Below are positions 57,543-64,000 of a stretch of DNA of 64,000 bases, one piece after another; position 1 is the stretch's first letter, and each line of letters begins with the position of its first letter. The notes beneath the pieces were generated by a model that worked only from the letters and a program-made list of their open reading frames with translations, ran no database searches and had not been told where the DNA came from. The position numbers and the translations under genes are program-made. Source of the stretch: Streptomyces sp. SAT1 (lineage in GTDB: Bacteria; Actinomycetota; Actinomycetes; Streptomycetales; Streptomycetaceae); NCBI RefSeq assembly GCF_001654495.1, contig NZ_CP015849.1:186001-250000 (forward strand), given 5' to 3'.

Positions 57543-58001
57543 CTACGGGTGGTAGATCTCCCGCAGGGCGGTGATCCGGCCGTGGCCGTCGACGCGGTAG
57601 GAGAAGTAGGGGCTGTTGGCGAGCTTGTGGTGCACCAGCCACCGCGGGGTGACCTCGACGGTGTCGGTGTCGTGGAGCACCTCGACGGTGGCGCCCGGCG
57701 CGAAGGACAGCGACCGGGTCGCTCCGCTCGGGGTGTAGATGACGTCCTCGTCGTTCTCGGTGTTCACCACGCACGTCTGCGGGGTGACGCGTACGACGGT
57801 CGTGCCCCGGACGTTCGCGGCCGACCTGAGTTCGAGGAAGTGCCGGTGACCGGCGGGCAGGTGGCAGGGCTTCCAGGTGGTGGCGGACACGGACGGGCTC
57901 TTCGCCGCCCGGCCCGGCGCGGCGCCCGCGGTGCCGCTGGTGGCGGCGAGCAGTGCGGCGGCGGAGGCCAGGACGGCGACGGCGGCGTGACGGTGGTTCA
58001 T
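57543..58001 (-). CDS. Small secreted protein, uncharacterised
   Basis: A 152-residue protein with a Sec signal peptide (NHRHAAVAVLASAAALLAATSGTAGAA, cleavage probably near residue 28). The mature part is beta-rich and has two cysteines (KPCHLP, QTCVVN) that may form a disulfide, with DVIYTPSGATRSLSFAPGATVEVLHDTDTVEVTPRWLVHHK. The ATG at 58001 is preferred over 58007 because AGAGG is 6 bp upstream of it. I do not recognise the family. It would be exported across the membrane. Confidence 0.8.
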   Translation of the reverse strand: MNHRHAAVAVLASAAALLAATSGTAGAAPGRAAKSPSVSATTWKPCHLPAGHRHFLELRSAANVRGTTVVRVTPQTCVVNTENDEDVIYTPSGATRSLSFAPGATVEVLHDTDTVEVTPRWLVHHKLANSPYFSYRVDGHGRITALREIYHP

Positions 58002-58126
58002 GAGCATCCTCTGCTACGAGGGATCCGCTGACGTCGAGGGAGAGGGCCGCCCGCGGGCGCGGGTTTCAGCGGGAGCCGACTGTGACGGGACGGTGACACG
58101 GAGCGTCGCGCGGCGGAGGCCGGCCG

Positions 58127-59041
58127 TCAGCGATCCGTCCTCGGCGCCGGCCCGGTTCCGCCGCCGCGGGCGGCGAGCAGGGGCCGCAGGTGGGCGTGGG
58201 CCCAGCCCGCCAGAGCGGTGGGCGTGGTGGTGACGGCGTCGCGGGGCTGCTCGGGGACCAGGGTGCGGGTGCCCGTGGTCATGCCGACGACGGCGTCCAC
58301 CGCGTCCGGCGCCAGACCGGCCGCGGCCAGCGTCCGGCGGACGTCGTCGTCGGACACCGTACGGAGCCGGATCTCGCGGCCGAGCGCCGCCGTGAGGATC
58401 TGCGCGACGCGCCGCCACGACAGGTCCTCGGGGCCGTGGACGCCCTGGACGGTGCGGCCGTGCCAGGTGTCGCAGAGCAGCCGGGCGGCGGCGATGTCGC
58501 CGATGTCGCGGGGGTCGGTCCAGGGCAGGGTCCGGTCCGGGGCGTCGGCGGTGGTCAGCCGCCCGGCGGCCAGGTCGTCCAGGGAGAGGAGCAGGTTGGT
58601 GAAGAAGTAGCCGCAGCGCAGGTGGAGCACGTCGGCGCCGGTGGCGTCGAGCTGTTCCTCGACGGCGGCCAGTCCGTCGATGTGGCCCGCGCCGTGCCGC
58701 AGTTCCGCTCCGACGCTGCTGAGGAACACCACGCGCCGCACGCCCCCTTCGCGCACGGCGGCGGCCAGGCCCGCCCCGGTGCGGCGCGAGGTGCCCACCG
58801 GGTCCTCGGCGGTGTGCGGCGTCGGGTCCACCAGGAAGGCCGCGTCGGCGCCCGCCATCGTCTCGCGGACGAAGCCCGCGTCGGTGAGGTCGCCGCGGCG
58901 GGCGTCCACCCGCTCCCGGACGTCCGGCTCCAGCCGGGCCGGATCGCGCACCAGGACACGGGGGCGCACGCCGGCCTGGAGCAGCAGCCTGACCACCCGC
59001 GAGCCGACATGGCCGGTGGGGGTGGTGACGACGACGGTCAT
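58127..59041 (-). CDS. NmrA-like NAD(P)-binding protein
   Basis: A 304-residue atypical short-chain dehydrogenase of the NmrA/SDRa5 group. The nucleotide-binding motif VVVTTPTGHVGSRVVRLLLQAG, then RVLVRDPARL, DLTDAGFVRETMAGADAAFLV, VVFLSSVGAE and LPWTDPRDIGDIAAARLL are typical. The catalytic Tyr-Lys of classical SDRs is absent. It may sense NADP(H) or reduce a quinone. It is divergent from the WYL regulator with a 9-bp-arm palindrome in between, which suggests repression by that regulator. Confidence 0.86.
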   Translation of the reverse strand: MTVVVTTPTGHVGSRVVRLLLQAGVRPRVLVRDPARLEPDVRERVDARRGDLTDAGFVRETMAGADAAFLVDPTPHTAEDPVGTSRRTGAGLAAAVREGGVRRVVFLSSVGAELRHGAGHIDGLAAVEEQLDATGADVLHLRCGYFFTNLLLSLDDLAAGRLTTADAPDRTLPWTDPRDIGDIAAARLLCDTWHGRTVQGVHGPEDLSWRRVAQILTAALGREIRLRTVSDDDVRRTLAAAGLAPDAVDAVVGMTTGTRTLVPEQPRDAVTTTPTALAGWAHAHLRPLLAARGGGTGPAPRTDR

Positions 59042-59087
59042 GGGGTCTCCTCGGTTGCGTGGTCCGGTGTGCCCGGCACCGTAACGG

Positions 59088-59116
59088 CCCTTGCGGCCGG
59101 AATCTGACCGCAAGGG
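59088..59116. promoter_or_regulatory. Operator CCCTTGCGG-N11-CCGCAAGGG
   Basis: A perfect inverted repeat with 9-bp arms sits in the 90-bp gap between the divergent NmrA-like and WYL-regulator genes. It is placed to control both promoters and is probably the binding site of the WYL protein. Confidence 0.75.
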
Positions 59117-59131
59117 TGCGAGGCTGGGCCC

Positions 59132-60082
59132 ATGAATCACCCGAGTGCCCGGATGCTGGAGCTGCTGTCGCTGCTGGCCGCCGGGGTCCCGCGCGGCGGG
59201 GCCGACCTCGCGGCGCGGCTCGGTGTCTCGCCGCGCACCCTGCGCAGGGACGTGGAACGGCTGCGGGACCTGGGCTACCGGGTGCAGTCGGCGCGCGGGA
59301 CCGGCGGCAGCTATCTGCTCCCCGCCGGGCAGGGCGTGCCGCCCCTGCACCTGTCCGAGGAGGAGGCGGTGGCCACGGCGGTGGGACTGCGGCACGCCGC
59401 CGCCGCGTACGGGACGGACGGACCGGGCCCGGCCGACACCGCCCTGCGCAAGCTGGAACAGGCGCTGCCCGCACGGCTGCGCGGCCGGATCGAGGCGCTG
59501 CTCGCGGCCACCGAGGTGCCGGGCGGGGCGGGCCCGGCGGACGGCCTCGGCACGCTGGAGCGCCTGGCCACGGCCACGCACCTGCGCTCGCGCGTGCGCT
59601 TCCGGTACGCGGCCCGGGACGGCGGCAGCGGCGAGCGACGTGCGGAGCCGCACCGCCTGGTGCTGCTGGCGCACCGCTGGTACCTGCTGGCGTGGGACGG
59701 GGACCGCGCGGCCTGGCGCACCTTCCGGGTGGACCGGATCACGGATCTGCGGGTGCCGGGCACGACGTTCCCGCCGCGTCCGCTGCCCGAGGGGTCCGCC
59801 GGGCTGTTCCCCGGTCCGGGCGCGGCGCGGGGCGCGGTGCTGTTCCTGGCGCCGGCCGGGGCGGTCGCCCGGCGGCTGACCGCCCGCGCGGGCACGCTGG
59901 AACCGGCCGGGCCCGGCCGCTGCCGGTATCTGACCGGCGCGGACGACTGGGACTGGCTGGCGGGCGCCCTCGCCTCGGTGGGCCTGCCCTACCGCGTCGA
60001 GGGCCCTGCGGAGCTGGTGCGCGCCACCCGGGCCCTGGCCGCGCGGGCCGCCGCTGCCGCGCCCGCGGATCAGAAGGCGTAG
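59132..60082 (+). CDS. WYL-domain transcriptional regulator
   Basis: A 316-residue regulator with an N-terminal DeoR-type winged helix (MLELLSLLAAGVPRGGADLAARLGVSPRTLRRDVERLRDLGYRV) and a WYL-type ligand domain from about residue 150 (EPHRLVLLAHRWYLLAWDGDRAAWRTFRVDRITDLRV), where the RWYLLAWD motif is the WYL signature. No Shine-Dalgarno site is visible before the ATG, so it may be leaderless. Divergent partner: the NmrA-like gene. The 3' end overlaps the convergent radical SAM gene by 13 bp. Confidence 0.87.
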   Translation: MNHPSARMLELLSLLAAGVPRGGADLAARLGVSPRTLRRDVERLRDLGYRVQSARGTGGSYLLPAGQGVPPLHLSEEEAVATAVGLRHAAAAYGTDGPGPADTALRKLEQALPARLRGRIEALLAATEVPGGAGPADGLGTLERLATATHLRSRVRFRYAARDGGSGERRAEPHRLVLLAHRWYLLAWDGDRAAWRTFRVDRITDLRVPGTTFPPRPLPEGSAGLFPGPGAARGAVLFLAPAGAVARRLTARAGTLEPAGPGRCRYLTGADDWDWLAGALASVGLPYRVEGPAELVRATRALAARAAAAAPADQKA

Positions 60083-61338
60083 CGGACGGTGAGCCAGGGC
60101 GCGTGGGCCGCGATCAGTTCCCGCAGGCGCCCCACGGCGGCACCCTTCAGACCGGTGCGGTAGCGGACGTTGTCGTCCCCGTTCTGCGACCGCTTGGCCT
60201 CCTGGACCTCAGGGCGCCACAGCAGTTCCTCGGCGCGCGGGTGCCAGCCGAGGTTGATCTCGTGCAGTGGGCGGTTGTGGGTGAGCAGGATGACCTCGGC
60301 GGCGGCCTGCGCCTTGACGGCCGCCGGGAGCACGTCGTCCAGCTGCCGCAGCAGCTCGGCCCAGGCCGCCTCCCAGCCGGGCCGCAGGACGACCGGCGAC
60401 AGGTTGAAGTGGACCTCGTACCCGGCCTCGACGAAGTCCGCCGCGGCGGCGATCCGCTCGGGCACCGGGCTGGTGCGGATGTCCAGCAGCCGGGCGTCCT
60501 CCTGCGGCATCACCGAGAAGCGGACCCGGGTGCGTCCGCGCGGATCGAGGCGGAGCAGGTCGCGGTTGACGAACTTGGTGGCGAAGCTGGCCTTGGCGGT
60601 CGGCCAGGCTCGGAAGGCCCGGATCAGGTCGGCGGTGTTGTCGCTGATCAGCGCGTCGACGGAGCAGTCGCCGTTCTCTCCGATGTCGTAGACCCAGGCG
60701 GTGGGGTCGCACTGGTTCGGCGCCGGTTTGCGGCCCTGCCCGGCGACATGCCGCTCCAGGTGGGCCAGGATGCGGTCGATGTCGGTGAAGACGGTGATCG
60801 GGTTGGCGTAGCCCTTGCGGCGCGGTACGTAGCAGTAGGCGCAGGCCATGGCGCAGCCGTTGGAGGCGCCGGGCGCGATCCAGTCGGCGGAGCGGCCGTT
60901 GGGGCGGGTGGTCAGGGTTCTGCGCACGCCCAGGATCAGTGTCTCGGTCTTCACCCGCACCCACCGCTCGACGTTCCCCTCGTTGCCGTGCAGGTGCGGG
61001 ATGCGCCAGTGCGAGTCGACCTCGCTCACGCGGGCCTGCGGGAACCGCGCCAGGATCTGCCGGCCGCGCGGCGACACGGCGGCCGCGGGCTCGGCGTGGA
61101 TCTCGCGGATCCGCAGCAGCCGCGCGGCGGCCGAGGACGTGTCCTCCCCGGCCCCGCAGGACGGCTCGGCCGCGGGCCGGGGATCCGGCTGCGCAGAGGT
61201 CGAAGGGGTCCGGGGCGCCGAGGCGTCGATCAGGTCGTCGAGGGGGAACAGGCTCGCCTGGCGCGGGCCGCGCGGGCCATGGGGACCGTGCAGACCATGC
61301 GGGCCATGGGGGTCGCTGGGGTCGCGGAGTGGGGGCAT
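60070..61338 (-). CDS. Spore-photoproduct-lyase-like radical SAM protein
   Basis: A 422-residue radical SAM protein. The iron-sulfur motif CX3CX2C is SNGCAMACAYCYVPRR, and the whole core is like spore photoproduct lyase relatives: NPITVFTDIDRILAHLERH, YDIGENGDCSVDALISDNT, RFSVMPQEDARLLDIRTSPV and HEINLGWHPRAEELLWRPEVQ. The first 30 residues have short repeats of HGPHG. Endospores are not formed by Streptomyces, so the role may be repair of other DNA lesions; the nearby carotenoid genes also deal with light stress. It overlaps the WYL gene by 13 bp at its 3' end. Confidence 0.85.
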   Translation of the reverse strand: MPPLRDPSDPHGPHGLHGPHGPRGPRQASLFPLDDLIDASAPRTPSTSAQPDPRPAAEPSCGAGEDTSSAAARLLRIREIHAEPAAAVSPRGRQILARFPQARVSEVDSHWRIPHLHGNEGNVERWVRVKTETLILGVRRTLTTRPNGRSADWIAPGASNGCAMACAYCYVPRRKGYANPITVFTDIDRILAHLERHVAGQGRKPAPNQCDPTAWVYDIGENGDCSVDALISDNTADLIRAFRAWPTAKASFATKFVNRDLLRLDPRGRTRVRFSVMPQEDARLLDIRTSPVPERIAAAADFVEAGYEVHFNLSPVVLRPGWEAAWAELLRQLDDVLPAAVKAQAAAEVILLTHNRPLHEINLGWHPRAEELLWRPEVQEAKRSQNGDDNVRYRTGLKGAAVGRLRELIAAHAPWLTVRYAF

Positions 61339-61412
61339 ACGGGATCCGGCGGGCTGGGGCGGTGTGCTGGCCCCTCCATTGTCCTCCGCCCGGCGGCCCG
61401 CCCCCGGCTGTG

Positions 61413-61718
61413 TCAGGACGTGCTGTCGCAGGCCCGCTCGGCCTCGGCGGCCGTCACACTGCGGTGCACGTCCGCGTCCGCGAGTTCCTGGCGTTCGGCG
61501 GCGCCGGGGTTCCCGCCCGCCGCGATCCGGGCCTCGTACGCCTTCTTCGTCCGGTCGAAGTCCTGCTGCGCCCGGTCCGCGGCGGCCTGCGCCGCGGTGC
61601 AGTCGTCGGCCGGGGCGGCGGCCGCCGCCGGGGCGGCGGCCGCCGGGAGTGCCGTGCCGGCGAGAGCCAGCATGGCGGCCGCCGCTGCGGCCGTGGTGAG
61701 TGCGCGGATCGTTCGCAT
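61413..61718 (-). CDS. Small secreted Ala-rich helical protein
   Basis: A 101-residue product with a Sec signal peptide (RTIRALTTAAAAAAMLALAGTALPAAAA). The mature part is charged and probably coiled-coil (CTAAQAAADRAQQDFDRTKKAYEARIAAG, then ERQELADADVHRSVTAAEAERAC) with a Cys at each end. ATG with AAGGAGAT. I do not recognise it; similar small secreted proteins occur in Streptomyces. Confidence 0.78.
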   Translation of the reverse strand: MRTIRALTTAAAAAAMLALAGTALPAAAAPAAAAAPADDCTAAQAAADRAQQDFDRTKKAYEARIAAGGNPGAAERQELADADVHRSVTAAEAERACDSTS

Positions 61719-61902
61719 GCTCGGGATCTCCTTGCCGGGGGCAGCCCTCGAATGACTCCCTTCGAGTGACCCATCGCGGACCACTCACCTGGCTCCGGGC
61801 GCCATTGCATCCGTTTTCACCCGTTCGGCGGAGCGCGCATGCCGTCGCGGCGCCGGGCGGCTGCACTGGACGGACAGGCACACCCGGCAGGGAGGAGCGC
61901 AC

Positions 61903-62286
61903 ATGCGCAGCGCAACCACTTCGACCGCCCTGGTCACGGCGGTCCTGAGTCTGGGTCTCGCGGCCGGTGGGGCGTCCGCCGCCCCGGCTGCCCGGGTGTC
62001 GCCGACGACGGTCGCGGCCGGAGGCACGGTCACGATCCAGGTCAGCTGCGACACGGGCACGGCACCGGCTGTCGCCGCCACGTCGCAGGCGTTCGCCGAC
62101 GGCACGGTCACCCTGCGCCGCACACAGGGCACCGTCTACACCGGAACGGCCGCGATCGCCCCCGCCGGGAACTTCACCTCCGGCGGCCCCGACCCCGTCG
62201 GGCGGCTGTCCGAGTGGAGCGTGGACGGGGCCTGCCCCGACGGCGGACGGTTCCGGGCCGGTTTCACGGTGGACCGCGGCCGCTGA
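61903..62286 (+). CDS. Small secreted protein, uncharacterised
   Basis: A 127-residue protein with a signal peptide (RSATTSTALVTAVLSLGLAAGGASAAPAA). The mature domain looks like an immunoglobulin-type beta sandwich: VSPTTVAAGGTVTIQVSCDTG, then SEWSVDGACPDGGRFRAGF, with two cysteines. It is exported. ATG with GGGAGGAGCGCAC. Function unknown; it stands before the carotenoid operon with 124 bp between, which hold no visible gene. Confidence 0.8.
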   Translation: MRSATTSTALVTAVLSLGLAAGGASAAPAARVSPTTVAAGGTVTIQVSCDTGTAPAVAATSQAFADGTVTLRRTQGTVYTGTAAIAPAGNFTSGGPDPVGRLSEWSVDGACPDGGRFRAGFTVDRGR

Positions 62287-62410
62287 CCGCCTCCGTCCGG
62301 CCCTGTGGCTGCGCACGGACGCCGTTGCGCCGGTGGGGTGACCTGCGTCCGCAGCGGCCCGCGTACCGGGCAGGCATCTGCGCGACCGCACCCGCGAGAG
62401 GAGGTCGCGC

Positions 62411-64000
62411 ATGCCGGTACGTGCCGGAGGCGGCGTGAGGACGGTGCCGGGCCCGACGGATCATGTGGTCGTGGTGGGCGCCGGTCTCTCCGGTCTCGCC
62501 TGCGCGCTGCATCTGCTGGGCGCGGGCCGCCGGGTCACGGTCGTCGAACGGGACGCCCTGCCCGGCGGCCGGGCGGGACGCGTGCGCCTGGGCGGCTACG
62601 AGCTGGACACGGGGCCCACGGTGCTGACCATGCCGCACCTGGCCGACGAGGCGTTCGCGGCCGTGGGCGACAGCCTCGCCCGTCATGTGGAGCTGACCCC
62701 CCTGCACCCGGCGTACCGGGCGTGTTTCGCGGACGGGAGCTCGCTCGACGTGCACACCGCGGCGGAGGCCATGGAGGCCGAGGTCAGACGGTTCGCGGGC
62801 CCGGCGGAGGCGGCCGGCTACCGGGCGCTGCGGGACTGGCTGACCCGGCTGTACCGGGCGCAGATGCGGCGCTTCATCGACACGAACTTCGACTCGCCCT
62901 TCCAGCTGCTGCACCCGGACCTGGCCCGGCTGGCGGCTCTGGGCGGCTTCGGGCGGCTGGACCGGCGGATCGGCCGCTTCCTGTCCGACCCGCGCCTGCG
63001 CCGCGTCTTCACCTTCCAGGCCCTGTACGCCGGTCTCGCCCCGGCCCGCGCCCTGGCGGCCTACGCGGTGATCGCCTACATGGACACCGTGGCCGGGGTC
63101 TGGTTCCCCAGGGGCGGCATGCACGCACTGCCGCGGGGCATGGCTCAGGCCGCGGGCCGCGCGGGCGCCGCGTTCCGCTGGTCGGCCGAGGCGACCGCAC
63201 TGGAACGCTCGGCGGGCCGGGTCCGCGCCGTACGGCTGGCCACGGGCGAGCGGATCGCCTGCGACGCCGTGGTCCTGAGCTGCGAGCTGCCCGTCGCGCA
63301 CCGGCTCGTGGGGCGCGCCCCGAGGCGCCCGGTGAGCCTGCGGCACTCGCCGTCGGCCGTCGTGCTGCACGCCGGTACGGACCGCACCTGGCCCGGTCTC
63401 GCGCACCACACGCTGTCCTTCGGCGCGGCCTGGGAGCGGACCTTCGAGGAGCTGACCCGCTCCGGGCGGCTGATGAGCGACCCGTCGCTGCTGATCACCC
63501 GGCCCACGGCCCACGACCCCGGCCTGGCACCGCCGGGCGGCCACCTCCACTACGTCCTGGCGCCCTGTCCGAACACCGATGTCGGCCCCGGCGCCGCCGC
63601 CTGGCGCGACCTGGGGCCCCGCTACCGGGACAGCCTGGTCGCGGAGCTGGAGCGCCGGGGCCTGGCCGGGTTCGCGGGCAGCGTCCGCGAGGAACTGCTC
63701 GTCACACCGCTGGACTGGACGGCGCGGGGGCACGCGGCGGGCAGCCCGTTCTCGGTGTCGCACACCTTCGCGCAGACCGGTCCGTTCCGGCCGCGCAACC
63801 TGGTCCGCGGTCTGGAGAACGTCGTCCTGGCGGGCTGCGGCACCACCCCCGGTGTCGGTGTGCCCACGGTCCTGCTGAGCGGCAAGCTCGCCGCCGCCCG
63901 CGTCACCGGCGGCGCCGCGCGCCCCCGCTCCGTCCCCGTCCGCCCCGCGTCCCGCGCCGTCCGGGCCGTCGCAGCGACCGCGGAAGGCGCTCATGACCCG
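62411..64000 (+). CDS. crtI: Phytoene desaturase, 3' end outside window
   Basis: At least 530 residues of a FAD-dependent phytoene desaturase, still open at the window end. The dinucleotide-binding motif VVVVGAGLSGLACALHLLGAGRRVTVVERDALPGGRAG is followed by YELDTGPTVLTMP and, near the C-terminus, the carotenoid desaturase signature NLVRGLENVVLAGCGTTPGVGVPTVLLSGKLAAARV. It would dehydrogenate phytoene to lycopene. ATG with GAGAGGAGG upstream. Nothing typical of crtE precedes it, so this operon starts at crtI. The next gene seems to start inside its 3' part. Confidence 0.9.
   Translation, partial: MPVRAGGGVRTVPGPTDHVVVVGAGLSGLACALHLLGAGRRVTVVERDALPGGRAGRVRLGGYELDTGPTVLTMPHLADEAFAAVGDSLARHVELTPLHPAYRACFADGSSLDVHTAAEAMEAEVRRFAGPAEAAGYRALRDWLTRLYRAQMRRFIDTNFDSPFQLLHPDLARLAALGGFGRLDRRIGRFLSDPRLRRVFTFQALYAGLAPARALAAYAVIAYMDTVAGVWFPRGGMHALPRGMAQAAGRAGAAFRWSAEATALERSAGRVRAVRLATGERIACDAVVLSCELPVAHRLVGRAPRRPVSLRHSPSAVVLHAGTDRTWPGLAHHTLSFGAAWERTFEELTRSGRLMSDPSLLITRPTAHDPGLAPPGGHLHYVLAPCPNTDVGPGAAAWRDLGPRYRDSLVAELERRGLAGFAGSVREELLVTPLDWTARGHAAGSPFSVSHTFAQTGPFRPRNLVRGLENVVLAGCGTTPGVGVPTVLLSGKLAAARVTGGAARPRSVPVRPASRAVRAVAATAEGAHDP
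63993..64000 (+). CDS. crtB: First codons of a phytoene synthase gene (partial)
   Basis: ATGACCCG at the very end follows GGAAGG with 5 bp spacing and reads M-T-R, the start of many Streptomyces CrtB proteins (MTRRELDAAG...). Only 8 bases are visible, so this is a weak call based on order and spacing. It would overlap the crtI reading frame. Confidence 0.35.

Overview
The window is chromosomal DNA from a Streptomyces-like actinomycete. It is very GC-rich, has strong GC bias at third codon positions, many GTG and TTG starts, many 4-bp ATGA/GTGA gene overlaps, and Streptomyces-type families (SagB/YcaO thiopeptide genes, a DUF6232-like protein, a carotenoid crtI gene). No tRNA, rRNA or CRISPR array was seen.

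Layout. (1) 0-1.6 kb: the 3' end of an SDR gene and a two-gene cassette whose proteins share an asparagine/glycine-rich motif across the gene junction. (2) 1.7-34 kb: a large catabolic island. Its left half (1.7-20 kb) has two YtcJ-type amidohydrolases, an alcohol dehydrogenase, an aldo/keto reductase, two HSL-type esterases, an MFS pump, an hpaG/rraA-dapA-hpaE-hpaD homoprotocatechuate meta-cleavage operon, an FCD-type GntR regulator and two phosphotriesterase-like genes. Copies of the palindrome CGTATACG lie in both promoters around the gntR gene. Its right half (20.7-34 kb) has a gamma-glutamylation module (glutamine synthetase-like ligase, class-I amidotransferase-like hydrolase, aldehyde dehydrogenase, permease), a complete P450/ferredoxin/reductase chain, and a second ring-cleavage set (class III homoprotocatechuate dioxygenase, aldehyde dehydrogenase, FAH protein, acetoacetate-decarboxylase-like protein). 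These share a GTTT[GC]-N4-CAAAC operator and a TetR regulator. The island probably converts an aromatic amine or ester into a homoprotocatechuate-type catechol and on to central metabolites; the substrate is not known. (3) 34-36.7 kb: a scar of mobile DNA. A 1.54-kb segment with 25-bp inverted ends carries a GNAT gene and a deleted IS1182-type transposase, and sits between a truncated MFS gene and another truncated gene. (4) 36.9-50 kb: a tiny bL37 ribosomal-protein gene and then a compact thiopeptide cluster. It has one divergent precursor gene and eight tightly linked biosynthetic genes: two E1/ocin-ThiF-like proteins, two SagB-like dehydrogenases, a split LanB, two thiopeptide-type C-terminal LanB/pyridine synthase proteins, and one YcaO ending in PxPxP. 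The predicted core SFCCAPPPNCCNCSCS does not match any thiopeptide I recognise and would give an unusually large macrocycle. (5) 50-64 kb: ordinary accessory and housekeeping genes (quinone oxidoreductase-like, MBL hydrolase, phosphoketolase, NmrA-like protein with a WYL regulator, spore-photoproduct-lyase-like radical SAM protein, small secreted proteins), a decaying two-component system, and the start of a carotenoid operon (crtI, then the first codons of crtB).

The best candidates for new biology are the thiopeptide cluster, the two parallel and non-homologous homoprotocatechuate dioxygenase modules next to a glutamylation/P450 system, the phosphotriesterase/pseudo-phosphotriesterase pair, and the motif-sharing gene pair at the left end. 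All functions are read from sequence by eye; no database search was run.
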